A stretch of 64,000 bases of DNA, from contig NZ_QPIW01000003.1 in the NCBI RefSeq assembly GCF_003339505.1, forward strand, positions 62,001 through 126,000. Direction: 5' to 3'. Position numbers and translations under genes: made by a program. Source of the stretch: Runella aurantiaca (lineage in GTDB: Bacteria > Bacteroidota > Bacteroidia > Cytophagales > Spirosomataceae). The notes beneath the pieces are model-generated. The model ran no database searches, had not been told where the DNA came from, and saw nothing but the letters and a program-made list of their open reading frames with translations. Below, one piece after another: positions 1 through 7,382 of this stretch. The first letter of the stretch is position 1. Each line of letters opens with the position of its first letter.

Positions 1-236
1 ATTGAGTGCTCTTGGAGGTTGTGTCCTTCGCCTGGGATGTAAGCGTTGACTTCCTTCATGTTTGATAAACGTACACGCGCTACTTTGCGCAAAGCCGAGT
101 TTGGCTTCTTCGGGGTCGTTGTGTATACACGCGTGCATACACCGCGACGTTGTGGGCACGAATCTAAGGCCGGAGACTTAGATTTCCACGTCATTTGTTC
201 ACGTCCTTTGCGTACTAACTGTGAAATAGTTGGCAT
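1..236 (-). CDS. rpsL: 30S ribosomal protein S12, 5' part (gene runs off the left edge)
   Basis: The reverse strand from the ATG at 236 reads [14 protein letters not shown] and continues with the unmistakable S12 core [19 protein letters not shown], then [20 protein letters not shown] and [13 protein letters not shown] before the window ends. S12 sits in the decoding centre of the small ribosomal subunit. About 78 of the usual 120-odd residues are present. The PKKPNSA segment, where streptomycin-resistance substitutions usually fall, carries the lysine pair of sensitive bacteria. The second resistance hotspot lies outside the window. In most bacteria rpsG, fusA and further str-operon genes follow downstream, here to the left of position 1. 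Identification is by direct reading of a highly conserved family. Confidence 0.97.
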   Translation of the reverse strand, partial: MPTISQLVRKGREQMTWKSKSPALDSCPQRRGVCTRVYTTTPKKPNSALRKVARVRLSNMKEVNAYIPGEGHNLQEHS

Positions 237-286
237 TTTATGCTGGTTTTTTCAAAAATGGTTATACCACCCCAAAAATGGGAGTG

Positions 287-316
287 CAAAAATAGCGGGT
301 TTTTGCGGGAATGCAA
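287..316 (-). promoter_or_regulatory. Bacteroidota-type promoter for rpsL
   Basis: On the minus strand a -7 element TATTTTTG (287-294) fits the Bacteroidota consensus TAnnTTTG, and a -33 TTG (314-316) lies exactly 19 bp upstream. Transcription would start near 280, leaving a leader of about 44 nt before the rpsL ATG at 236. This is a consensus match only, but both elements and the spacing agree. Confidence 0.7.
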
Positions 317-346
317 AAATTAAGAGAGAAGTTTTTGAATAATCCG

Positions 347-372
347 TAGGGGTGGGGCTCGCCTCCGCCCCT
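347..372. repeat. GC-rich intergenic repeat, copy 1 (inverted relative to copy 2)
   Basis: The top strand holds GGGGCTCGCCTCCGCCCC within a 24-bp unit. It is the reverse complement of the unit at 536-560, with one mismatch. Each unit can itself fold, because GGGCGG at one end pairs with CCGCCC at the other. The GC content contrasts sharply with the AT-rich flanks. Confidence 0.7.
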
Positions 373-535
373 TTTAACGGGGCAAATCGCCCTTTTTGAT
401 GAAATAAACCACCCTCAGTTTACGTAATAAGCGGATACAGGGCAAAATAAAATCAGGTGTACAAAAATACATTTCCTTCGCTTTAGGCGGCAAAGCGGAG
501 GCGAATTGGAGGCAATGTGGGGGCCAAAGCAACGT

Positions 536-560
536 GGGCGGAGGCGAGCCCCGCCCCTAT
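536..560. repeat. GC-rich intergenic repeat, copy 2
   Basis: GGGCGGAGGCGAGCCCCGCC and the bases that follow form the inverse partner of the unit at 347-372, with about 163 bp between them. A shortened variant of its left half (GGAGGCGAATTGGAGGC) is visible just upstream, at 496-512. Confidence 0.7.
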
Positions 561-656
561 GATGCTTGGGATTCTTTTTACATTTTGTATTTATTATTTT
601 TCGGTCTTTCGGTTTAATTGACCTAACAGACTGTTGGCAGATGGAACGCCATTTTT

Positions 657-695
657 GGGCGGAGGCAAACGGTCCGTCGATGCAGCCCCGCCCTT
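657..695. repeat. GC-rich intergenic repeat, copy 3 with enlarged loop
   Basis: It has the same outer arms as copy 2: GGGCGGAGGC on the left and GCCCCGCCC on the right. About 20 extra bases sit between the arms. It lies immediately downstream of the rhodanese stop codon (700) and may also act as a transcription end hairpin for that minus-strand gene, although no T-run follows. Confidence 0.55.
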
Positions 696-699
696 ACGA

Positions 700-1077
700 T
701 TATTTGATGCCTTCTTTGGCCAAATCGGCATAGCCGGCACCTTGGAGGTTATAAATTTCTTTAAAACCTGCTTCTTTCAAGATTTTGGAGGCTTTGGCAC
801 TGCGGCCGCCGGCGGCGCAATACACAAATACGGGTTTGGATTTGTCCAGCTTCTCGACTTGCTGTTTAAAATCAGCGTCCATGAAATTAACACATTTGGA
901 GGATTCGATTTTTCCAGCGTTCCATTCGTTGGGTGTGCGTACGTCTAGTAATTGTGCCTTGGGCGTTTCCTTGAATTTTTGAACAAAGGCTTTGGTGTCA
1001 AGATTTGTTTGGGCAAAAGCGCCGTTAAGAGAACTTACGGCGATCAGCAAAATGAAAGATAAAAGAAACGATTTCAT
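700..1077 (-). CDS. Exported single-domain rhodanese (sulfurtransferase family)
   Basis: A 125-residue protein with an N-terminal signal peptide (hydrophobic residues 4-15, likely cleavage after AFA at about 22) followed by one rhodanese domain. The LLDVRTPNEWNAGKI segment (43-57) and the active-site loop C87-AAGGRS match the Cys-x4-R loop of single-domain rhodaneses, which carry a persulfide on the cysteine. Export suggests a periplasmic role in handling sulfane sulfur or a redox thiol; the donor cannot be read from sequence. It lies 34 bp downstream of the TauE/SafE permease on the same strand and probably shares its transcript. A possible separate -7 box (TATTTTTG, 1118-1125, minus) overlaps the end of that gene without a good -33. 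Confidence 0.9.
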   Translation of the reverse strand: MKSFLLSFILLIAVSSLNGAFAQTNLDTKAFVQKFKETPKAQLLDVRTPNEWNAGKIESSKCVNFMDADFKQQVEKLDKSKPVFVYCAAGGRSAKASKILKEAGFKEIYNLQGAGYADLAKEGIK

Positions 1078-1111
1078 ATCAGAATAAAGTTAAAACGATG
1101 GTTTTGAAATA

Positions 1112-1918
1112 TTACCTCAAAAATAGTTCTTTAAAAATAATGAAGGCCCCCATCAAGAGAATAAAATAACCAAAAATGGGTTTGAGTTTCTCGCCGCTGA
1201 TTTTATGGGCTATGGAGCTGCCCGTTAAAATTCCCGTAATGGCGATGGTTGAAAAGTAGACCAAGAAGCGCCAGTCAATGAGCTCATGCAATTGATAGTC
1301 GCGCCAAAAACCCATAAAAGAATTGGCCGTAATAATCACCAACGAGGTGCCTACGGCTTTTTTCATGGGGAGATTTGCCATCAGAACCAACGCTGGAATA
1401 ATGAGAAACCCTCCTCCAGCCCCCAAAAGTCCCGTTATGCATCCTGCCAGCATTCCTTTTATGGACAAAGAAAACAGATTGTAGGAGCTACTTCCTTGTG
1501 TCTTATCTTCTTCGGTCGTTTCTGCTTGGTCTCTAACCATGAAAAAAGAAGCAATGAGCATGAGTACCGCGAAGAGGAGCAGTAAAAATAGGGATTTGGT
1601 GAGGACAAAATCGCCCAATTGAAAAATAACGGGAGGGATAAGTGGGAGTAGGAAAGACCGAGTCAGATAAACAGCGGTCAGCGAGGGAATGCCGAAAACC
1701 AGCGTGGTGGGCCAGTGAATATTTCCCGCACCAGCGCGTACAGTTGCGCCGACCAAACTCGTAATTCCTACAATGAAAAGCGAGTAAGTGGTGGCAATGA
1801 GGGTATCAATATAAAATAAGTAAACGAGAATGGGCACGGTGAGAATGGAACCACCACTCCCCACAAGGCCCAGCGACAGTCCCATTAAAAATGCCCCGAT
1901 GAAGCCTGCGATTTCCAT
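1112..1918 (-). CDS. TauE/SafE-family membrane permease (sulfite/anion exporter family)
   Basis: A hydrophobic 268-residue protein with about eight membrane segments. The glycine-rich GLSLGLVGSGGSILTVPIL motif occurs near the N terminus and is echoed in the second half by GMLAGCITGLLGAGGGFLII, the internal duplication typical of the TauE/SafE (DUF81) family. I chose the ATG at 1918 because the longer frame needs a TTG and adds a charged, non-membrane stretch. The family moves small anions such as sulfite, sulfoacetate or sulfolactate; the substrate here is unknown. It stands 74 bp downstream of the nirBD-linked regulator gene and just before an exported rhodanese, so a role with sulfite or thiosulfate, or as a stand-in anion pathway for the nitrite module, is possible but inferred. 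Confidence 0.85.
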   Translation of the reverse strand: MEIAGFIGAFLMGLSLGLVGSGGSILTVPILVYLFYIDTLIATTYSLFIVGITSLVGATVRAGAGNIHWPTTLVFGIPSLTAVYLTRSFLLPLIPPVIFQLGDFVLTKSLFLLLLFAVLMLIASFFMVRDQAETTEEDKTQGSSSYNLFSLSIKGMLAGCITGLLGAGGGFLIIPALVLMANLPMKKAVGTSLVIITANSFMGFWRDYQLHELIDWRFLVYFSTIAITGILTGSSIAHKISGEKLKPIFGYFILLMGAFIIFKELFLR

Positions 1919-1992
1919 TTTGTAAACGTTGCCCCGAACGATGCACCACAATCTGCGTGTCTTGGGGCCGAACGTTGACTATGTTTCCAAAA

Positions 1993-2646
1993 TTAGAGTA
2001 ATTTTTCTTCCAAAGCCAGTTTGACGAGTTCGGCTGCGTTGTGTACCTGAAGGCGGCGCATCATGTTGGCGCGGTGATTGTCGACGGTACGAACGCTTAA
2101 ATCCAGTTGGTCGGCAATTTGGCGACTGCTCATTCCTTCTACCAACAACCGCAATACTTCTCTTTCTTTTTTTGATAAAAGCGTTTTGCGTGACTCGGTT
2201 GCTTTTTCAACCTTCTGTACCTGAGACAAATAGCCGCTTACAATCACGCTCGCCACCGATGCGTTGAAGTATTTCTCTCCATTTTTGACGGCATGAAGGG
2301 CGGTCAGAATTTCGTCGCGGGTGGCATCTTTGAGCAGATACCCATACGCGCCTGCTTCAACGGACTTAAGGATATAGGCGTCGTCGTTGTGCATTGAGAG
2401 AATAATGGGCCGAATATTGGTCCACTGCTTTGTTACTCTTTTAATTAACTCAATACCCGAGATACCAGGCATTGAGATGTCAACGAGGATAATTTGCGGT
2501 TTGAGAAGGGGGATTTTTTCGAGGGCTTCTTCGCCGTTGGAGGCTTCGCCGATGACCTCTACTTCGTCGGTGTTTTCTAAAATAGACCTTAGGCCATTTC
2601 GAACAATGGTGTGGTCGTCTACGAGCAGTACTTGGATTTTCTTCAT
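1993..2646 (-). CDS. NarL/LuxR-type response regulator paired with the PilJ-like sensor kinase
   Basis: A 217-residue two-domain regulator. The receiver domain (about 1-120) has the acidic pair D10-D11, phosphoacceptor D56 in VDISMP, and the switch lysine in LLKDAT. The C-terminal LuxR/NarL helix-turn-helix (about 150-212) contains LSKKEREVLRLLVEGMS and LSVRTVDNHRANMMRRL. I chose the ATG at 2646, which leaves 10 bp after the kinase stop codon; the longer frame overlaps the kinase gene and adds an unconserved leader. Being last of the nirB-nirD-kinase-regulator run, it most likely controls nitrite assimilation in response to nitrate or nitrite. A direct target could be the nirB/cobA intergenic region; this is inference. 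Confidence 0.9.
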   Translation of the reverse strand: MKKIQVLLVDDHTIVRNGLRSILENTDEVEVIGEASNGEEALEKIPLLKPQIILVDISMPGISGIELIKRVTKQWTNIRPIILSMHNDDAYILKSVEAGAYGYLLKDATRDEILTALHAVKNGEKYFNASVASVIVSGYLSQVQKVEKATESRKTLLSKKEREVLRLLVEGMSSRQIADQLDLSVRTVDNHRANMMRRLQVHNAAELVKLALEEKLL

Positions 2647-2656
2647 CGTTTGTTGA

Positions 2657-4081
2657 TTATAATTGGGGTATTTGTGCAATGACTTCGGTGCCGCGCCCGA
2701 TGGCTGAGTTGATTTTCAATACACCATCAAGCAAATGTGCTCGTTCGTGAAGATTACGTAGGCCATTGGTGGCAGTTGATTTTTTTCGAGCAGCATTAAA
2801 ACCCTTGCCATTGTCGGTCACCCGTAGGGTTACTTTTTTGTTGCCGAGCGAAACATCCAAGCTGATTTGTGTTGCTTCTGAGTGTTTTACGGCATTATTA
2901 ATGGCTTCCTGCGCAATTCGGTAGAGTCCTATCTCAACATTCCTGTCCAGACGTTTTTCTTTCAAATTGGACGTAAAAGTCAGTTGAGCGCTGGTGTTGC
3001 GCGCGGTTGAATCCATCAACTGTTTCAGGGCCAAGTCAATCCCAAAATCATTGAGCACGGTTGGCATTAGGTTATGAGAGATGGTTCGGACTTCCTGAAT
3101 TGTTTGGCTGATAACAGTGCGCAAATCTTGCGCATTGCGGAGGTCTCGCGGGCTCCATTCTTTGGTTTCGCCAAAATTCTCAGCAATGAGTTTTAAGCCC
3201 GTAAGCATTTGCCCCACCCCGTCGTGCATTTCTTTGGAGAGGCGTTTGCGCTCTTCTTCCTGTCCCTGCAAAAGCGCCGAAGCCCGAATTTTATGCTCTT
3301 TGATTTCTTGCTGGTGGCGGAGTTGGGTGGCTTCCAATAGTTGGGCCTGCGTGTCGCGCAGTTGTTGATACGCTTTTTGGAGTTCCCGGTTAGCAATCAT
3401 CGTGTTTTCGCGTGCATCCATCAATTGAGCGATTGTTTCGCGTAATTTTCCCACCGCTGGGCGGAAAATAAACAACCCCTCCAACAATAGTATAATCAAC
3501 GTTAAAGCCATCAGCCATAGTTCAATACGACGAAGGCGAGTGACTTTTTCTTTTGCTTCTTTATCGTACTGGAATACGATTTGATTCATTTTGTGTAAAA
3601 AAACCAGTTCGTGCCCAAAAATATTACGAACGGATAAATCAATGCTGGCCGAGTCTCCAGGCTTTTCCATCCACTTCAGTACCGCATGGGCATTTTGTTG
3701 AATAGCCCTGAAATGAGGTTCTATATCCACAAACATTGCTCTTACGGTGTCACTATTAACGTACGTGGCCGAAATATCCCGTAAGTTACCCGTTTGGAGT
3801 TGATCTTGGTGGTCTTCCCAATCGGCCAATACCCGTTTAAACTCTTTCAATTGGGTGCTTTGGTCGGCCAAATCAGGACGTTGGGTGAGGAGCAGGGCGG
3901 TTTTGGCAATCAGCTGACTTTGAAAGCGCTGCCGCCCTGCAAAATTGACCAGCCAAGAGTCATTCAGGCCGTCTTTAAGGGTGTTTTGGACCAAGATTTG
4001 CCCCAATATCGTTAAAAAAGCAACTAACGATAAAGCCGTGATATACAATCGGGTGAACCGTTTGGGAATACGTATGGGCAT
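2657..4081 (-). CDS. Membrane sensor histidine kinase with NarX/PilJ-like periplasmic domain
   Basis: 474 residues. A membrane helix (about 11-31) is followed by a periplasmic domain whose start, NFAGRQRFQSQLIAKTALLL (46-65), resembles the nitrate-binding P-box of NarX/NarQ and the PilJ-type N-terminal domain (N-x-A-G-x-x-R-x-x-S). A second membrane helix spans about 187-206 and is followed by a coiled coil (210-280). The HisKA_3 dimerisation box EMHDGVGQ has phosphoacceptor H286. The ATPase part shows AINNAVKH (393-400) and DNGKGF (423-428). The gene starts 11 bp downstream of the nirD stop and ends 10 bp before the response regulator. The context makes nitrate or nitrite the best guess for the ligand. 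Confidence 0.88.
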   Translation of the reverse strand: MPIRIPKRFTRLYITALSLVAFLTILGQILVQNTLKDGLNDSWLVNFAGRQRFQSQLIAKTALLLTQRPDLADQSTQLKEFKRVLADWEDHQDQLQTGNLRDISATYVNSDTVRAMFVDIEPHFRAIQQNAHAVLKWMEKPGDSASIDLSVRNIFGHELVFLHKMNQIVFQYDKEAKEKVTRLRRIELWLMALTLIILLLEGLFIFRPAVGKLRETIAQLMDARENTMIANRELQKAYQQLRDTQAQLLEATQLRHQQEIKEHKIRASALLQGQEEERKRLSKEMHDGVGQMLTGLKLIAENFGETKEWSPRDLRNAQDLRTVISQTIQEVRTISHNLMPTVLNDFGIDLALKQLMDSTARNTSAQLTFTSNLKEKRLDRNVEIGLYRIAQEAINNAVKHSEATQISLDVSLGNKKVTLRVTDNGKGFNAARKKSTATNGLRNLHERAHLLDGVLKINSAIGRGTEVIAQIPQL

Positions 4082-4092
4082 AATTCATGGTT

Positions 4093-4431
4093 TTAGACGC
4101 CAATAAAAACGAACCCGTCTTCTACTTTGACGGGGTACACATTGATGCAATAGTCTTCGCCTTGCAGGTTGAGACCTGTTTCGAGCGAAAAGGTTTTTTT
4201 ATGAAATGGGCACGCTACTTTAGGATGTCCCTGTTGGTCGCCAAGCATCCCTCGGCTCAAAATCATCTGATGCTTATGAGGACATTCGTTGTCGGTGGCA
4301 TACCATTTGTCCAATTGTTTGAAATGGAACACCGCAATTTGCCGGTCATTGTATTTTACACAGGCTCCGCCATTTTCGGGAAATGCTGATATCGGGGCCG
4401 CTTTAAACCAAGTTGTATGTTGAGTTGTCAT
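4093..4431 (-). CDS. nirD: Nitrite reductase small subunit, Rieske type
   Basis: A 112-residue single-domain Rieske protein with both cluster-binding pairs intact: C50-P-H52 and C74-P-F-H77. It therefore should bind a [2Fe-2S] centre. It is the small partner of NirB in cytoplasmic NAD(P)H-dependent nitrite reductase, which reduces nitrite to ammonium. It lies 38 bp downstream of nirB on the same strand, and the sensor kinase starts 11 bp after it. The operon order nirB-nirD is the usual one. The short length and the CPHKH / CPFHKK motifs make the assignment firm. Confidence 0.93.
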   Translation of the reverse strand: MTTQHTTWFKAAPISAFPENGGACVKYNDRQIAVFHFKQLDKWYATDNECPHKHQMILSRGMLGDQQGHPKVACPFHKKTFSLETGLNLQGEDYCINVYPVKVEDGFVFIGV

Positions 4432-4469
4432 GAGAATTGTCGAAATAAATGATGATTAGATACGTTCTT

Positions 4470-6989
4470 TTACCAGTCCGACGGACGTTTTTGGCCTCTC
4501 ATTTCTATAAATTCAAGGGTTGGGTCCGCTTCTTCCGAATTGACAAAGTGGGTAAAACGCGCCCGTATTTCAGGGGTTTCAACGGCCACTCGCCATTCGT
4601 CATGGTACGTTTCAATCAGATATTCCATTTCTTTTTCCAGCTCCGCACAAATCCCCAGACTGTCGTTGATAATCACGTCGCGTAGGTACTCCAGCCCGCC
4701 TTCTAGTTTGTTAAACCACGTGGCGGTGCGTTGAAGTGGCTCGGCGGTTTTGATATAAAACATCAAGAACCGGTCGATGTACTTGATGCAGGTGTCGTCG
4801 TCGAGGTCGCTTGCAAAAAGCACCGCGTGTTGGGGCTTGATGCCCCCGTTGCCACAGAGGTACAGGTTCCAGCCTTTTTCGGTCGCAATAATCCCGAAGT
4901 CTTTGCTTTGCGCTTCGGCGCATTCTCGGGTACAACCCGACACCGCACTCTTAAGCTTGTGGGGCGCACGAATTCCTTTGTAACGATTCTCGATTCTGAC
5001 CGCATACCCTACGGCGTCTTGCACGCCAAAACGGCACCACGTATTGCCGACGCAGCTTTTTACGGTGCGCAGGGCTTTGCCGTAGGCGTGCCCACTTTCG
5101 AAGCCTACGTCAATCAGTTCTTCCCAAATAAAAGGAAGTTGCTCTACGCGTGCGCCAAATAAATCAACCCGCTGACCACCAGTAATTTTGCAGTAAAGGT
5201 CGTATTTTTTGGCAACGGTTCCGAGTGCAATCAATTGATCAGCAGTGATTTCGCCACCAGGTACGCGCGGTACGACCGAATACGTGCCGCCGCGCTGAAT
5301 GTTGGCTAAGTACCGGTCGTTGGTATCCTGAATAACGGCTTGTTTGGCAATCACGTCATTATAAATACTCGCCAGCATGGAAGCCACTGCGGGTTTACAA
5401 ACTTCGCAGCCGCAGCCCTTACCGTGTTTTTTTAGCACTTCATCAAAGGTACGCGTGCCCGACATTTTGATGAGGTGATACATTTCCTGACGTGAGTAGT
5501 CAAAATGTTCACACAGTACTTTTTTGACCGTTTTGCCTTGTTTTTTGAGGGTTTCGGTCAATAAATCCGATAGCATCGGCACGCAGCCTCCGCAACCCGT
5601 ACCTGCCTTGGTACATTTTTTAATGGCCGCCACGTCTCCCAGATTCTGCCCTTCAATGGCTTCGCAAATGGTGCCTTTCGTAATGTTTTCGCAGGAACAA
5701 ATGCTTGCGTCGTCGGGTAAGGAAGCCACCCCCATGCCTGCACCAGCGCTTTCGCCTTTGCGGACGGGCATGACCAGGTCTTCTGGGTTGGGCGGTAAAA
5801 TCAGTTGATTTTTGACCATTTGAAGCAGCATATTATAATTGTCTGCTTCGCCCACCAGAATTCCACCCAAGAGGTGTTTTCCGTCGGTGGTTACGTTGAG
5901 GCGTTTGTAAATACCTTTGAGTTTATCTTCTACCACGATGGTGTCGTGGGGCGTATGCTCGCAGAAAGGCTCCCCGAAACTGGCGACGTCGACCCCAATC
6001 AATTTAAGTTTGGTCGACATATCAAAGGCGTTAAAGGATTTCACATCTCCTTTTTTGGCAATAGACAGCGTGAGGTTATTGGCTACTACTTCGGCCATTT
6101 CGTAGCCTGGCGCAACCAATCCATAAATCATTCCTTTATGCAAAGCACATTCACCGATGGCATAAATATCGGAATCGGTGGTTTGTAGTTCGTCATTGAC
6201 CATGATTCCACCCCGGGGGCCAACGCCCAGGCCAGCTTGTTTGGCCAGTTCGTCGCGGGGGCGAATCCCCGCCGAAACCACTACCATGTCTACCTCCAAC
6301 GAGGTATTATCCACAAAAGCAAGCCCTTTTACGTTGGATTCGCCTTCAAAATGAGCCGTATTTTTATTAAGGTGAATTTGAATCCCCAAGGCTTCCATTT
6401 TACGTTTGAGCATTCCCGCCCCAGCGGCGTCCAATTGCCGTGGCATGAGGCGCGGAGCAAACTCAATAACGTGGGTTTCGAGGCCGAGGTCGAGGGTGGC
6501 TTTGGCGGCTTCTAACCCCAAAAGTCCGCCTCCGATTACTGCGGCCCGACCAGCCCCCTGCGCATAACTTATGATGGCATCCAAATCTTCGATGGTACGA
6601 TAGACAAAGACACCTTCTTTTTCTACGCCGGGTACGGGGGGGACAAACGCCGAAGAGCCCGTAGCGAGAATGAGTTTGTCGTACTCAATTTTTCGCCCAG
6701 TGTGGGTCATGACGTAATGCGCTTCGGGGTGGATGTGCAATACGCACTCGCCAGTGAGGAGTTGAATGCCGTTTTCGGCATACCAACTTGCGGGTGCCAT
6801 TGTAAGCTCGTCGACCGACGTGCCTGAGAAATAAGCGGAAAGATGAACCCGATCGTACGCCGGCCGAGGTTCTTCGCCGATTACCGTGATAGAAAACGAG
6901 CCGCCACCCGCTTTATTCAGCAACTTTTCGCAGAACTTATAGCCTACCATTCCGTTGCCTACTACCACTACCTTTTGAGGTTGTGCCAT
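4470..6989 (-). CDS. nirB: NAD(P)H-dependent nitrite reductase large subunit
   Basis: An 839-residue siroheme flavoprotein of standard family length. An N-terminal FAD/NAD(P) oxidoreductase domain begins with VVVVGNGMVG (7-16) and has the second nucleotide site AAVIGGGLLGLEAA. A BFD-like [2Fe-2S] domain (about 430-470) has CSCEN and CGGC motifs, and a second half-site CGCEVC follows. The C-terminal nitrite/sulfite reductase domain carries all four siroheme-[4Fe-4S] cysteines: C646, C652, C686 and C690 (C-x5-C ... SGCTRECAEA). It reduces nitrite to ammonia in six electron steps in the cytoplasm. It is first in the nirB-nirD-kinase-regulator operon and divergent from cobA, which makes its siroheme precursor. 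No nitrate reductase or nitrite transporter of the NirC/NarK type is visible nearby. Confidence 0.96.
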   Translation of the reverse strand: MAQPQKVVVVGNGMVGYKFCEKLLNKAGGGSFSITVIGEEPRPAYDRVHLSAYFSGTSVDELTMAPASWYAENGIQLLTGECVLHIHPEAHYVMTHTGRKIEYDKLILATGSSAFVPPVPGVEKEGVFVYRTIEDLDAIISYAQGAGRAAVIGGGLLGLEAAKATLDLGLETHVIEFAPRLMPRQLDAAGAGMLKRKMEALGIQIHLNKNTAHFEGESNVKGLAFVDNTSLEVDMVVVSAGIRPRDELAKQAGLGVGPRGGIMVNDELQTTDSDIYAIGECALHKGMIYGLVAPGYEMAEVVANNLTLSIAKKGDVKSFNAFDMSTKLKLIGVDVASFGEPFCEHTPHDTIVVEDKLKGIYKRLNVTTDGKHLLGGILVGEADNYNMLLQMVKNQLILPPNPEDLVMPVRKGESAGAGMGVASLPDDASICSCENITKGTICEAIEGQNLGDVAAIKKCTKAGTGCGGCVPMLSDLLTETLKKQGKTVKKVLCEHFDYSRQEMYHLIKMSGTRTFDEVLKKHGKGCGCEVCKPAVASMLASIYNDVIAKQAVIQDTNDRYLANIQRGGTYSVVPRVPGGEITADQLIALGTVAKKYDLYCKITGGQRVDLFGARVEQLPFIWEELIDVGFESGHAYGKALRTVKSCVGNTWCRFGVQDAVGYAVRIENRYKGIRAPHKLKSAVSGCTRECAEAQSKDFGIIATEKGWNLYLCGNGGIKPQHAVLFASDLDDDTCIKYIDRFLMFYIKTAEPLQRTATWFNKLEGGLEYLRDVIINDSLGICAELEKEMEYLIETYHDEWRVAVETPEIRARFTHFVNSEEADPTLEFIEMRGQKRPSDW

Positions 6990-7382
6990 GAAAATGTTGT
7001 TTTGAGAATCCCTAAGTACTCTTTGTTATTTACTGCTTTTTATTAAAATAGTTAAATTAATACTTGTTTTATCTTAAAACTGAGAATTGTTGTTTTTGCA
7101 AAAAAGAATAATAAAATAGATATTATTGAATGTTGTTTTTGCAAAAATAGTAGTGTTGTTTAAATTATTACTTAAAAATAATACTTAATTTCTCAAAATT
7201 CACTATTTTTGATTAAATATTTTTCAAAATAGCTACTTAGCAAAATAATATTTCAATAAAGTATTTATAAAGTACAAAAAGCGTTTGTGTAAGCATTAAA
7301 AGTAGGTCCAGAAAATACTGAGTAGACAAAGGGTGGCGGCCCTGCTTCTGGACGGATTCATTTTTTAAAAACGGGATTAACG
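6990..7382. other. 393-bp divergent regulatory region between nirB and cobA
   Basis: Very AT-rich with no reading frame. It holds two identical 17-bp direct repeats containing a perfect palindrome (annotated separately). A -7-like TATTTTTG is present on the minus strand (7141-7148) overlapping the second palindrome, and another on the plus strand at 7204-7211. Neither has a good -33 TTG at normal spacing, as expected for activator-dependent promoters. TACTTAA occurs twice, 13 bp apart, near 7168-7187. Confidence 0.55.
7087..7146. promoter_or_regulatory. Two identical palindromic sites, candidate operators for nirB/cobA
   Basis: TGTTGTTTTTGCAAAAA occurs at 7087-7103 and again at 7130-7146, so the starts are 43 bp apart, close to four helical turns. 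The core TTTTTGCAAAAA is a perfect 12-bp palindrome. The second copy overlaps a minus-strand TATTTTTG box. Two equal sites on the same DNA face, in the only region shared by nirB and cobA, point to a dimeric regulator. The identity of that regulator is unknown; the NarL-type regulator of this operon is one candidate, and a CRP/FNR-family protein another. Confidence 0.5.

Larger units (their letters stand above)
237..699. other. 463-bp intergenic region between rpsL and the rhodanese gene
   Basis: It contains the rpsL promoter at its left end and three copies of the GC-rich hairpin repeat. The remainder is AT-rich with no convincing reading frame on either strand. The open frame that reads through rpsL on the plus strand is an antisense shadow. 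Confidence 0.6.

Noticed and set aside
46-342. 98-codon plus-strand frame
   Set aside because: It is antisense to rpsL and its promoter; the minus strand encodes the conserved S12 sequence.
7168-7187. TACTTAA repeated twice, resembling NarL heptamers
   Set aside because: Each copy differs from TACYYMT at the last base, and such AT-rich words are frequent here; not enough for a site call.
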